Counted from the first letter of the stretch, positions 11,155-21,707 are shown. The stretch is DNA of 64,000 nucleotides from Dendrobium chrysotoxum (GCA_019925795.1 CM034313.1:91853663-91917662); one strand, 5' to 3'. Notes: generated by a model not told the origin, from the sequence alone. A program made the numbers and translations.

Positions 11155-12165
11155 TGATACGTCATCGAAAAATTATCTTGATCGGGCACGAATCTCGAGG
11201 AAAAACTCAAGTTGGAAACTTCAAAAATTAATTCGGAGACCATTTAAACTTCGATTTCAGCAAGCTTATAGTCAAACTGAGCGTCTCGGAAATACGAATC
11301 CAACAACACCAAATTCGACTCAATCTGATCCCAAACGAGTCCAAATCAAGTACCCGAAGTGCTGTTGGAAGCATCGAACAGCAATTTGAGTTACCAAACG
11401 GTCTCTGATTTTGACGAGCTTATAGTCGAATCGAGCGGCTCAACGAGACGAATCCAACGAGCCCAAGATCGTAGAATTCTGATATCATTAAGACCTTCAA
11501 ATGCTTGATAAACGGTTCACGATCAAGGGATTCAATATCGGCCGTTTATCCGGATCACTCCTTATTTGCCCTTGATCCCTCATCTATTTACGGGCTATGC
11601 CACTCCAGAAAAACTATAAATAGCCCCTCATTTCTCTTAAGAGGGGACCCAAGCCAAGAAGAGAAGAAGAAGAGAAGAGAAGTCTAGGAGGGAACAGCTC
11701 CTCCTCGACCACCACCGGAACACCGCCGGAACTCCGCCGGAACACCACCAAGCACCACCGGGCGCCCGAGGGACGCCGGAGCTCTGCCCGACACGGGAGC
11801 AACATCGGAATTCTGCCTGACGCCAGAATTCTACCCGACGCCCGAGTGACACCAGACTTCTTTCCAAGTGACGCCGGAATTCTGCTCGACACCCGAGTGA
11901 CGCCGGAACTCTGCTTGGCCTTGTAACTGATACTCATTGTAATCTGATCGTCCTGAATTTAAAGGACGAATCAGCCTCGTGTATTTCAAACAACACTAGT
12001 GGAATTCTTTCAACTGGGCGTGGCCCCGTGGTTTTTTCCCTTTCCAGGGTTTTCCACGTAAAAACTCTAGTGTTACTCTTTCAATTCTGTTTGTGTGCTG
12101 GATATACGTATAACGCTAAGACGGAAAATTAAAATCTATCGCCGCGTATATTTGAGTCCGCAACA
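11155..12165 (+). repeat. 5' LTR of the TR-GAG element
   Basis: Runs from TGATACGTCATCG to GAGTCCGCAACA. A TATA-like CTATAAATAG at 11614-11623 probably drives transcription; the following purine- and CCGG-rich stretch would be the R/U5 leader. Short overlapping frames on both strands here are compositional. Confidence 0.9.
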
Positions 12166-12168
12166 GTT

Positions 12169-12186
12169 TGGCGCCGTATGTGGGAA
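12169..12186 (+). promoter_or_regulatory. Primer-binding site of the TR-GAG element
   Basis: TGGCGCCGTATGTGGGA follows the 5' LTR after a three-base spacer. It resembles the TGGCGCCGTTGCCGGGGA site used with tRNA-Asp in many plant gypsy elements, with several mismatches in the 3' half. Confidence 0.65.
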
Positions 12187-13395
12187 ACAAATCCCACTAT
12201 CCTAAGCACCACTTTGATGGCCAATAGGCGTAGCAATAGCATCTTGGGAGCCTCCCGCTCCAATTCACATCAATCTCGGGATCAGTCTATGAATCATAGA
12301 CCCCAAGTATCCGCCTCCTTTCATGCTGTGGGGCAAGACGCTATGGGAGAAGGAATTTCAGGACCGTCCATTGAAGACCGCATCAGGAAGATGGAGGAGT
12401 CTCAGAACGAGATCCTACAACTCCTGCGAGAGACTCGACAACCGGCACTAGCACCACAAGAACTAGCACCACAGGAGGAGGTTCTTCTCCCTCGAGATCC
12501 ACCACGTGTTGAAGCTGTTCAAATCGAACATCTTCAAGCTGAGATTCCTCTTCCTCCACCTAGGAGGCGTTCGCAGTCACATCAAGATAACGAACTGGCT
12601 GATACAGCAAGTTCTACCCATCCTCCGCACACAAGTCGGCAATCTCTCCTTCCTCAAGACCTCCATGAGGAGCTAGCCCAACATCATATTGCTGAGCTCC
12701 CTCGCAATACCCTACGCCACGAACTACGATGATTGGTTCGAGAGGAGTTCCCTACAGGAGGCGTAAGGCAACCTCTTCATCAGTGGGACTTCCAGGAGTC
12801 GTCACCCCTGACGGAAGCCATTCTTCAACACCCTATTCCAGCTGGCTTTAAGCTACCCAGCATCGAGTCCTACGATGGGACATCCGACCCATACGAGCAC
12901 ATCAACCATTACAGGACCATCATGCATATTCAACAAGCCTCAGACGCACTCCTTTGCCAGGTTTTCCCTGCCACTCTTAAAGGACAAGCTCGAACATGGT
13001 TCTATTCACTTCCAGCCGAAACGATCCCCACATTCGTCAAATTGGCAAAAGTATTTATCGAACAGTTCGTAGCCAACCGAAGAATTACTAAGGATTCTTC
13101 TCATCTCTCTGGGATCCGTCAAAACGAGGGAGAAACATTAAAAGAATATTTTCAACAGTTTTTCACCGAGGCTCGACAGATTCCGGGAGTGGACCCAGAA
13201 CTGCTCCGAGGGGTCTTCCTTGGAGGCCTTCGTTTTGATCCTTTCTATTCAGCACTCATGCGGGACACAGTTCATTCATATGCTGACCTGATCCATCGTG
13301 TGGAGGCACAAATATCAGCTGATGAAGCTATTAATGCCCATAGGAAACAATTTGAGCAAACAATTAGAAAGCGTAAGAACGCCCCTACAATATAG
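12178..13395 (+). pseudogene. gag polyprotein of the TR-GAG element, interrupted by one in-frame stop
   Basis: One frame of about 405 codons from the ATG at 12178 to the TAG at 13393-13395, broken only by a TGA at 12730-12732. The N-terminal part is Ser/Gln/Pro-rich with a short helix (IEDRIRKMEESQNEILQLL). The second part is a retrotransposon gag capsid domain: PIPAGFKLPSIESYDG, YRTIMHIQQASDALLCQVFP, LKGQARTWFYSLP and the ANRRITKDSSHL/GETLKEYFQQF stretch typical of Tat-type gag. Capsid proteins package the element RNA. Downstream the frame shifts before the zinc-finger-like piece at 13510. The ATG overlaps the primer-binding site, so the true start could be further in. Stop codon and shift suggest this copy makes no full Gag. 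Confidence 0.85.
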
Positions 13396-13509
13396 CACTC
13401 ATTTTCGCAACGAAAGAAAAATTCATCCCCTAGACCCCCAGTACCACAACGCGAGTTCCGACATGAAAAAGAGTATACGCCTCTCAATGTAACTTGAACC
13501 AACATACTA

Positions 13510-13704
13510 ATGGCCATTCGAGATAAAGAAAATATCAAGTGGCCTAATTCTTTGAAGCCGAATATTGGGAACCAGGAGCAATATTGCTATTTCCACCGTA
13601 GTCGTGGACACACTACTGAAGCGTGTAAGCAACTGAAGGATGAGATCGAGAGGTTGATCCGACAAGGATATATTCGACAGTTCATCCAAAACCCACCTGC
13701 CTGA
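13510..13704 (+). pseudogene. gag C-terminal zinc-finger-like remnant
   Basis: Encodes YCYFHRSRGHTTEACKQLKD followed by EIERLIRQGYI, the segment that follows capsid in plant Tat-type gag proteins (C-x2-H...GH...C). It is out of frame with the main gag frame, which stops 115 bp upstream, and ends at a TGA where pol would be expected to start. Nothing resembling protease follows. Confidence 0.75.
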
Positions 13705-14142
13705 GATGAAATTGGTCCAACTGGAGTGCAAAATCAACAACATCAAAGACAATATTTGAATAATATTCAAATGGTTGGCAAGATTGAATGACCACGCACT
13801 TTCTGTAGTTGTATTAGTAATACTACTTGTCATGTGTCATCGTGTATCTCTTCTATGATAAGTAGGATGTCACTCTAATGTCCTTAGTATTTCTACCAAG
13901 TCAAATGATGTGGTTGTCCCTATATGTATCTCTTATATTATATAAGGGAATTATTGTATGGTCTTATAGTAATATAATGTATTGTTCGTCCAGTTCTGAT
14001 ATTGTTTCTTTCTTTAAAAAGAATACAAATGACAATGAAAAACTACTGACAAATATAATCTCTTTATCCATGATCTGAGAAATACGCAGTCTTTATTGCA
14101 TCTCAATCACTGGAAGATCGATCCCAGGGGGATTCGATCCGG
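13705..14142 (+). other. Non-coding interior of the TR-GAG element
   Basis: This segment lies between the gag remnant and the first tandem repeat. Open frames here are short and without domains; pol has been lost or replaced. Confidence 0.6.
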
Positions 14143-14400
14143 CCTCTTCCATACAGGTTAATGTCATCGAGCAAAGGCTCTGACATACAACCTCAGAAAG
14201 GTCTCACATCCTTGGTGGATTCTTTCGACCTCTTCCATACAGGTTAACGTCGTCGAGCAAAGGCTCCGACATACAACCTCAGAAAGGTCTCACATCCTTG
14301 GTGGATTCTTTCGACCTCTTCCATACAGGTTAACGTCGTCGAGCAAAGGCTCCGACATACAACCTCGAATAGGTCATATATTCTTGATGGATTCTCTGGA
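14143..14400 (+). repeat. 86-bp tandem repeat in the TR-GAG element
   Basis: Units start CCTCTTCCATACAGGTTAA at 14143, 14229 and 14315, a period of 86 bp, with the next unit breaking down after 14390. The first two full units are nearly identical. Partial echoes (CATCCTTGGTGGATT) recur near 14645. Confidence 0.9.
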
Positions 14401-15109
14401 CATCTCCCACAGAGATTCTTGGCGGGCAAAAAGTCTTCGAAAAAGCACGTTACGCAATATATCAACTCATGTTTCAAAGATGCAAAAGCAAGTTTTCAAC
14501 TTCATATAAAATATTATTGAAGTTATATTACAAAAGATTGTACATCTAGTTCATCTTTGCAAGAATTTAAAAGCAAAAGGTACACTGATGACATTCATAC
14601 AAGCTAGTATCATCAAGCAACAAGCAACTTTAACACAGTCAAATATCCTTGGTGGATTTAAGTGACTTCTCCCTTACTGCACGCAAGCATCTCCTACAAC
14701 TGCTCCTTCAAAGAAAGAGCATAACTGGATCATCATCAGGCCTCCACACAGTTGACAGTATTAGTATATTGCCAGAATATTAGCATATCACACTACTTCG
14801 GCCCCTTGATTCAGTAATATTTGATATTGGCATACTTCAGTATGGATGAATATTGCCTTAACATAATGCCACTGGACACCCGCCATCATCGACCCTTCGT
14901 CGGATATCTGTCGGCGGTCCTCTACTTCATATCAACCATCATCGGCTTCTCACTCGATCGTTATTAGCAGTACACCCTCCAACACTTTGCTCTCTACTCG
15001 GTCATTAAATGCCAACATACCTCTACCCGATCGTCCATCATCGACAAACTTCCGTTAAAATAGCATTGAAATTATATTCGATGCTGAGCTTCCTCCCGTT
15101 GAAGGACTT

Positions 15110-15480
15110 CTGCACATCGCGGGACTTTCGTCGGAATTCTAGCAGATGTTGAGCTTTCTCCCGTCGCAGGATTTCAACCCGACATCATACTTCTTCTCGA
15201 CGTCGGACTTCTGCCCGTCGTCGGATGTTTGTTGGGCTTCTACCCGACACCAAATTTCTACTCGTCGTGGGACTTCTTCCTGCTGACGAATTTTCGTCGG
15301 AGTTCTACCCGACGCCGTACTTCTTCCCGACGTCGGACATTTGCCTGTCGTCGGATGTTTGTCGGGCTTCTACCCGACACTGAATTTCTACCCGTCGCGG
15401 GACTTCTTCCGGCCGACAAATTCTCGTCGGAGTTCTACCTGATGCCGTACTTCTTCCCGACGTCTGACTTCTAACCATCT
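15110..15480 (+). repeat. About 130-bp tandem repeat, CCGACGTCGGAC-rich
   Basis: The block GTCGTCGGATGTTTG recurs at 15217 and 15347 (period 130), each followed by GGGCTTCTACCCGACAC and the GAATTTTCGTCGGAGTTCTACC type segment. Half units extend left to about 15110. The unit carries internal shorter repeats of the TTCTNCCCGACG kind, related in composition to the LTR's CCGGAATTCTGC.CGAC repeats. Confidence 0.85.
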
Positions 15481-15579
15481 TCGGACTCCCTCCGACTAAC
15501 ATCTCACATCCACATGATCTCTTAAAGGAGAGAAATTTCTAACTCCCATTCCGCTTCTATTCCTGAAAAGGGGAAGTGG

Positions 15580-15912
15580 CTAACTTCTGCGCAAAGAGAG
15601 GGGCGCCGAGTCAAGTAGGGAAAGTCACCTACTCAAAAACAGCAGAAGGCCTCAAAATGCCAGAAGCTAGAGGGAAAAAGAGAGGAATACGCTAACTTCT
15701 GTGCAAAGAGAGGGGCGCCGAGTCGAGTGAGGAAAATCACCTACTCAAAAACAGCGGAAGGCCTCAAAATGCCAGAAGCTAGAGGGGAGAAGAGAGGAAT
15801 ACGCTAACTTCTGCGCAAAGAGAGGGGCGCCGAGTTAAGTAGGGAAAGTCACCTACTCAGAAACGACGGAAGACCTCAAAATGTCAAAAGCTAGAAGGAG
15901 AGGGAGAAGAGT
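15580..15912 (+). repeat. 112-bp tandem repeat upstream of the 3' LTR
   Basis: CTAACTTCTGCGCAAAGAGA starts units at 15580, 15692 and 15804 (period 112), each containing GGGGCGCCGAGT, a CACCTACTCA block and CTCAAAATG.CA.AAGCTAGA. Three copies, a few percent diverged. Confidence 0.9.
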
Positions 15913-16390
15913 AGAGAAGGTGCAATTTTCCTCCTACCCCAAGGGGGGTATTTATAGGAAGAGAAAAGGGTGAAAAGGGGGGAAAAATTTTAAAATTTGG
16001 AGGGAATTTCCCCTCCAAAAAGTTTTAAAATTCTTCTAGAAATACTTTCTAGATTTATTCTAGAAAATTTGGAGTCCAAATGTGACATTTTTGGAATTAA
16101 GAAAAAAAAAAGAAAAATTTTTTTGGAGGGAAAACGGGCCCACACCGGTTCGGCCGCCTACGCGTTCCCGGGCTCCGATTTTTGGCCTGGACGGTCTAAA
16201 TTCGACGTTTTTGGGGTCCCCAAACACGTTTTTCGACGTTCCGGACTCAATTTTGACACTTTCGGAGCTCAATGGGGCCTCTATGATCAAGTTCGAGCAA
16301 ACATTTAATTTTTGGAACGCAAATTTTTGCGATTTTGCCAAAGTGAAAAGCCGACACATATATTTTTGGACTCATGGAGCTTTGACGTCC

Positions 16391-16407
16391 AAAAATAGGG
16401 GGGCAAC
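16391..16407 (+). promoter_or_regulatory. Polypurine tract of the TR-GAG element
   Basis: AAAAATAGGGGGGCAAC directly precedes the 3' LTR, where plus-strand DNA synthesis would be primed. Confidence 0.75.
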
Positions 16408-17418
16408 TGATACGTCATCGAAAAATTATCTTGATCGGGCACGAATCTCGAGAAAAAACTCAAGTTGGAAACTTCAAAAATTAATTCGGAGACCATTTAA
16501 ACTCTGATTTCAGCAAGCTTATAGTCGAACTGAGCGTCTCGGAAATACAAATCCAACAACACCAAATTCGACTCAATCCGAGCCCAAACGAGTCCAAATC
16601 AAGTACCCGAAGTGCTGTTGGAAGCATCGAACAGCAATTTGAGTTACCAACGGTCTCCGATTTTGACGAGCTTATAGTCGAATCGAGCGGCTCGACGAGA
16701 CAAATCCAACGAGCCCAAGATCGTAGAATTCTGATATCATTAAGACCTTCAAATGCTTGATAAACGGTTCACGATCAAGGGATTCAATATCGGCCGTTCA
16801 TCCGGATCACTCCTTATTTGCCCTTGATCCCTCATCTATTTACGGGCTATGCCACTCCAGAAAAACTATAAATAGCCCCTCATTTCTCTTAAGAGGGGAC
16901 CCAAGCCAAGAAGAGAAGAAGAAGAGAAGAGAAGTCTAGGAGGGAACAGCTCCTCCTCGACCACCACCGGAACACCGCCGGAACTCCGCCGGAACACCAC
17001 CGAAGTACCACCGGGCGCCCGAGGGACGCCGGAGCTCTGCCCGACACGGGAGCAATATCGGAATTCTTCCTGACGCCAGAATTCTACCCGACGCCCGAGT
17101 GACACCGGACTTCTTTCCAAGTGACGCCGGAATTCTGCTCGACACCCGAGTGACGCCGGAACTCTGCTTGGCCTTGTAACTGATACTCATTGTAATCTGA
17201 TCGTCCTGAATTTAAAGGACGAATCAGCCTCGTGTATTTCAAACAACACTAGTGGAATTCTTTCAACTGGGCGTGGCCCCATGGTTTTTTCCCTTTCCAG
17301 GGTTTTCCACGTAAAAACTCTGGTGTTACTCTTTCAATTCTGTTTGTGTGCTGGATATACGTATAACGCTAAGACGGAAAATTAAAATCTATCGCCGCGT
17401 ATATTTGAGTCCGCAACA
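16408..17418 (+). repeat. 3' LTR of the TR-GAG element
   Basis: Same length (1011 bp) and order as the 5' LTR, ending GAGTCCGCAACA, followed by the ATTAT duplication at 17419-17423. Confidence 0.9.
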
Positions 17419-17423
17419 ATTAT

Positions 17424-17478
17424 AATGCTGAGACATAAAACATACACTCTATCTACTTAAATTTTCTACCATGCAACA
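17424..17478 (+). mobile_element. Old solo LTR of the TR-GAG family, right part
   Basis: AATGCTGAGACATAAAACAT and the following CTCTATC segment align with the young LTR's AACGCTAAGACGGAAAATTA and the ATCTATCGC segment after it, and the sequence ends in TGCAACA like the young LTR's CGCAACA. It is the continuation of 10233-11154 across the inserted element. Confidence 0.7.
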
Positions 17479-17518
17479 AGCACATTTACTTTTTATTGAG
17501 CACATTTACTTTTTATTG
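17479..17518. repeat. 20-bp perfect tandem duplication
   Basis: AGCACATTTACTTTTTATTG occurs twice in direct succession, starting on the first base after the old LTR end. Confidence 0.8.
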
Positions 17519-17639
17519 AGATATATTCAAACAAAGTATCGTTTGATATTGTTCTGCTCATTATTAGTGTGTGTATGTGTGTGTATGTATGTATATGAGT
17601 TTATTTTAGAAAGGAGCAGATTAAGCCCAAGAACTAAGA

Positions 17640-17694
17640 ATAGGAGTGTGCTTAATAAAAAATTTAAAAAGGAGAAAATTCACTAACACATTTA

Positions 17695-17735
<41 letters not shown>

Positions 17736-18085
17736 GTTTGTTGGAGAGAGAAACGGTGGCGGGAGAGAGAAACGACGGGAAAGAGAGAGAGGAAAGAGGG
17801 CGAGAGAGGGAAAGAGGGCGGGAGAGAGAAAAAATATTTTTTTTGCTTTTTTATAATAATTCTAAGGAGAAAATAGTTATAAATACATAATAAATGTGAT
17901 ATTGAGAACAATGCATGTGAGAAGAGAAATAATGAGAGAGCGAGAGAGAAGAGAGATCTGTAACTATTTCTCCTTATTTTCATAGTGGATTTATTGGTGT
18001 GGTATGGTTTCGTGATTTTTTTCATAATTTGAATTTTTCCACACTAAATTCTAATATCATTTACTTTTCGTTGCTTTTACTTTTA
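17640..18085 (+). repeat. Decayed LTR fragment with GA microsatellite
   Basis: A (GA)n run lies at about 17698-17732. Downstream, GAGCGAGAGAGAAGAGAGATC, a TTGGTGTGGTATGGTTTCGTG block and TTTTCCACACTAAATTCT match the 3' part of the LTR at 59775-60254. This is the U5-like end of a solo or broken LTR. Low-complexity frames on both strands here are not genes. Confidence 0.55.
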
Positions 18086-18629
18086 TGGTTGTTACGTCAT
18101 TGTGGTGTTTATAATTACTCTTCCTCATCCCAACCACCTAAATCCCTCCTTGATTTTGTCACTTGTTCAAAACATTATTTATCAGGGAAAAATATTTATC
18201 ATTTTTCTTAAATTATAACTCCATATTCCCAAAAAAAAATGTAATATTTTATTTTTTTATTTATGAAAAAAAAAATGTAATTAATAGAGATAATCATATG
18301 AAAAATGTAACACCATATTTTGAGAAATGTAACATCATAAACAATTTTTGTATGTGGTAAGAATATTATTTAATTATTGAAAGTTTGTTGTGTAATTATT
18401 TTTTTATAATTTATAATTATTTTTATTTGTTGGCTATCAACATTTTCTTTGTTTGAAAAGTTAATTTGCATGTTATTTAACTTTCATGACAATTATAGAT
18501 TTCAAATTATCAATGTAAATTCTCAATTTTTTTTTTAATTTTTTGGGTATGAAATAATAATATTAAGTATGAACCTTTTTTTTTTGGTTAATTCACAGCT
18601 ATATATATTTATATATTATCACTTTTAGA
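18086..18629. other. AT-rich intergenic DNA
   Basis: Nothing recognisable apart from poly(A)/poly(T) runs. Confidence 0.5.
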
Positions 18630-19169
18630 ATACAATATTAATAAAATGCTCTGGATAAAATTATATATGATTTCTTTTTATATGAACAAATGTAATTAAA
18701 AAATAGACAAAAATTAGGTCGGATGTCCTAACCCAATTTTAATCAGAATATATTTTAAATTTTAATGCATGATAAAAATATATATGATTTCTATATGTCA
18801 TTTTTGCACCATTAATTCTCATCGACTCACTCTCCTGTGCTTTAGGGTGACATGCTTAATTAAAATTAGTTTTTTTATTCAATCTAAACCTGATAAATAA
18901 TTGAACAGTTCAGAATTTTGGAACCGAACACGACTCAAAAAATTAATTGTGTAAACTCGAATATGTATATTTTCGATTGAGTCCATATTAAGTTGTTGTG
19001 TCGGGTGATTTATTGACGCCTATAATTAGCTTTTTTTGCTTGCATGCACTAGAAATCACATGTTTACATCATATAACACTTGATAACGGAACAATTTTAT
19101 TAAAGGATATGTTAAGTTCAAAGGAATCATGCATTACAATTAATCTAACATGTTCTTTAACATGTTTAA

Positions 19170-19280
19170 GGCTTTATTTGGGACGGCTTTCTTACAGCTT
19201 TTTAAAATAATTTTTTAGTACAAAAATTAAATTTTTTTTACTAAGAAACAATTTTAAGAAGCAGTTAAAGAAAGCCGTCC
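19170..19280. mobile_element. Tourist-like MITE in the 3' flank of PLP-C
   Basis: GGCTTTATTTGGGACGG to AAGCCGTCC, with TAA on both sides (19167-19169 and 19281-19283). Same insertion as 5645-5746; the relic at 4400-4705 shows the site without it. Confidence 0.85.
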
Positions 19281-19331
19281 TAAGTAAAAATCCCATTGAA
19301 ATTGTACAACAAGCAAACTAATGATAACATG

Positions 19332-21564
19332 TTAAGCAGCGCCTGCCATTTTTGTACCATTAATTCTTCTCTTCCTTTCCTTCGAAAGTAAGTGTGCAAA
19401 GTGAATCAAGGCTTCTTCATTAGTCCCTCCACCTTTGACAGGCTCATATATCCCAGTCTCTATATTCACCCTCGACACATTCTTCTTAATCAAATTCTCT
19501 CCAATCTTCACCAACTCTTCTAAGTTCTCGGTCGTTGAGATGTCCACTGATGATGTGCTGCCCATCAATGTGTCATCCTGTTTAATCACAATTTTAAACA
19601 AATTAATCTCTTTCTTAAAACTAACACCAAATAGAGCTTCATCTTCTTCTTTTTTTCTTCTTCTTCTCATTTTTACCTGAATGCGAAGATAATTGTGCTC
19701 TGAATGTTGAGTTTTGAAGAGAATGCAAGTCATGATATCAACCATGTCTGCACTTGCTTGTGAATATATGTCGATGATAGGCGTGCCACCATTGTTATAA
19801 AGCCATCGAAGCACTCCCCACTTAGCTGCATCTTTTGCATTGTAGTTCTCTTCTGCCTTGGCTGATCCAGTACCAACAGAGAGTACAAGAAACTTGCTGT
19901 ATTCCACTGGTTTTATAGGAAAGTAATCTTGGCTTTCCAGGAAAATGTTCTTGCTCACAATATTCATGGCAAGCAAAGTCTGTATAAATTCATAAATATG
20001 TATAGTTTAATTTCATCACATCATGATTAACATATATAAATATAGATTTATATAGTTTTATATATTTTTCTTTGAACTGATGAGAAATAAACTTACTGGA
20101 TTATTTGCTGCAAGTCCACCATCTATGAGATTGAAGCTTCGAGTATTGCCATTTGAGTCATTAGTTTCAAAGTAGTGAGCAGGAAAGTAAGTAGGTGCAG
20201 CTGAAGTTCCAATGCAGATATCTGATAGATTAGCATCCTTCAATGGAGTGGTTTTTGCCTGTAAAATTTGGAAATGATTAGCTGATGGGTTTAATTAATT
20301 ATAGCTTAATTTATTAACTTTAACTATAGATTAATTAGTGTAAACTTACCTCAAATGAGGAGAAGATTGTGGGTTGAAGGAGCTTAATATCAAAAGTTGG
20401 GATAACAACATTGGTTAGAGTTTGATGCAGCTTTGTATCTCCAAGAATATCTTTAACCAGAGAGTGGAGGTACTTTCCATCATATTTTGGCCCAGAAATT
20501 GCACTGAAAAAGCTCCTAGCTGAGCCAAATAAACCCGAGCCACTGCATTTTAATTTGTTTCTATATCATCAAAACCAATAAAAATTAACATGAAATTTAT
20601 CTTTCTTATTGTGTTTCATTTCTGCAATATGTGACTATATTTTCTGCAACTTGATATTTGTTAAAAAGCATAAAAAGAAGCATAAAAAGAAGCTAGATTT
20701 TTGTTAAAAAGAGTTTCAATAGATTGTTAAAATATATGAGTACGAAGCTTAGCATCATATCGAAAATTAAATGATATGTTAATAAACTTTCACCCATAAG
20801 ATTAAACTCTGTAGACTGAAAATGAGTTCAATCAGTAGAATATCAGATGCAGTTCCTATAATAAAGTCCCAAATGAATAAATTAAGGCTTCATTTGGGAC
20901 AGCTTTTTTCTGCTTCTTAAAACAGCTTTTAGATTTTATACTAAAAAGTTACTTTAAAAAGTAATAAGAAATTCGTCTTAAATGAAGACTAAGGCTTCAT
21001 TTGGGACGGTTTTCTTGATGCTTCTTAAAACAGCTTTCTAAACCCTAAAAAATTAAAATTTTATACTAAAAAGCTGCTTTAAGAAGCAACAAGAAAGCCG
21101 TCCCAAACGAAGCATAAATAAAGTACTTATGATTAGACTAACCCTTCTTGAGGAAAGATCTTAGGCGATTGCTTTAAATAGAAATCATTGATATCTTTGG
21201 CTGAATACATTGGCCGATTGCTCTTATTAGGAGCAGTTAGCATTGTGGTGACTAAACCACCAGTGCTTGTTCCAGCAATCACATCAAAATAGTCTGCAAG
21301 CCTTGCTTCCTCTCCGTCAAGCTCCTGTAATAACCCAACCCCCTCTCTTCATTAATTATACTTAAAAAAGTTTAAGAAAAGAAAACAGATTAACTCATAA
21401 TTAAGCAGATGATTAGGAAAAAAAAATCATACTTGAAGCTTGGATTCAAGAAAGGCAAGAATGATTCCTGGAATAATTCCTCTCACCCCTCCTCCGTCTA
21501 TGCTTAGAACTGTAACAAGACTACCTTGAGAGGGAGGAGAGGAGATTTCGAAGTTGCTCGCCAT
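19332..21564 (-). CDS. Patatin-like lipid acyl hydrolase PLP-C (six exons)
   Basis: Exons on the minus strand: 21564-21433, 21324-21143, 20542-20350, 20258-20097, 19979-19677, 19577-19332; GT-AG throughout, 405 residues. Exon 1 encodes exactly the PLP-B protein sequence; elsewhere there are only scattered changes (for example GLGLFGLARS versus GSGLFGSARS, LLYN-type loop one residue shorter in exon 5, ANLLSEE versus AHLLSKE). DGGGVRG, GTSTGG with Ser64, and DGGLAANNP with Asp215 are all present, so the enzyme should be active if expressed. No signal peptide is seen. Intron 5 is 99 bases, a multiple of three and free of stops in frame, so its retention would add 33 residues (RRRRKKEEDE-like) without truncating the protein. 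It arose with PLP-B by recent duplication. Confidence 0.95.
20886..20989. mobile_element. Tourist-like MITE in intron 2 of PLP-C (shared with PLP-B)
   Basis: GGCTTCATTTGGGACAG to AAATGAAGAC with TAA at 20883-20885 and 20990-20992. It is the orthologous insertion of 7381-7481. Confidence 0.8.
20993..21114. mobile_element. Tourist-like MITE in intron 2 of PLP-C only
   Basis: 122 bp, GGCTTCATTTGGGACGG to CGTCCCAAACGAAGCA, with TAA at 20990-20992 and 21115-21117. PLP-B has the empty site (GACTAAATAAATG at 7480-7492), which proves the boundaries and the 3-bp TAA duplication. It used the right TAA of the neighbouring MITE as its target. Confidence 0.9.
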
Positions 21565-21696
21565 TGATCAGCTTAAGCTTTGGAAATCTTACTCAGTAAA
21601 GCTAATTAGAAGAGTGATTATGAAGCTAATTGAAGAGATTAGCAGATAGTTAATCTCTGGCTTTAACTTGTTCTTATTGTGGCAAAGATGATTTGT

Positions 21697-21707
21697 GTTT
21701 TTATAGA
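21697..21707 (-). promoter_or_regulatory. Probable TATA box of PLP-C
   Basis: CTATAAAAACA on the minus strand about 135 bp before the start codon, as in PLP-B. Confidence 0.55.

Larger units (their letters stand above)
11155..17418 (+). mobile_element. Ty3/gypsy-derived non-autonomous LTR retrotransposon (TR-GAG type)
   Basis: It is bounded by two 1011-bp LTRs and a 5-bp duplication, ATTAT (11150-11154 and 17419-17423). Inside are a primer-binding site, a gag region with a zinc-finger-like remnant, and then about 2.7 kb of non-coding DNA with three tandem-repeat blocks before the polypurine tract. No protease, reverse transcriptase, RNase H or integrase can be found on either strand, so it must have been moved by a partner's enzymes. 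The gag type, the TGGCGCCGT primer site and the 3' tandem repeats fit the Tat/Ogre branch of Ty3/gypsy; that lineage is my inference. The LTRs differ by roughly two dozen changes by eye, so the insertion is fairly young. Confidence 0.9.

Noticed and set aside
11614..11937. Overlapping Arg/Ser/Gly-rich frames in the LTR (also 16866-17190)
   Set aside because: They occur on the strand opposite to the element, come from CCGGAATTC-type repeats and appear in both LTRs only because the LTRs are repeated.
15580..15912. Regular repeats that might suggest a CRISPR array
   Set aside because: The 112-bp units are continuous tandem copies without unique spacers, in a eukaryotic retroelement.
17621..18025. 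134-codon Leu/Ser/Phe-rich frame and its opposite Arg/Glu-rich frame
   Set aside because: Both arise from the GA microsatellite and purine-rich LTR leader.
19332..19976. Treating the 214-codon open frame of PLP-C as one exon
   Set aside because: The GT-AG junctions at 19676 and 19578 and the spliced structure of PLP-B show that 19578-19676 is an intron; readthrough is only an optional isoform.
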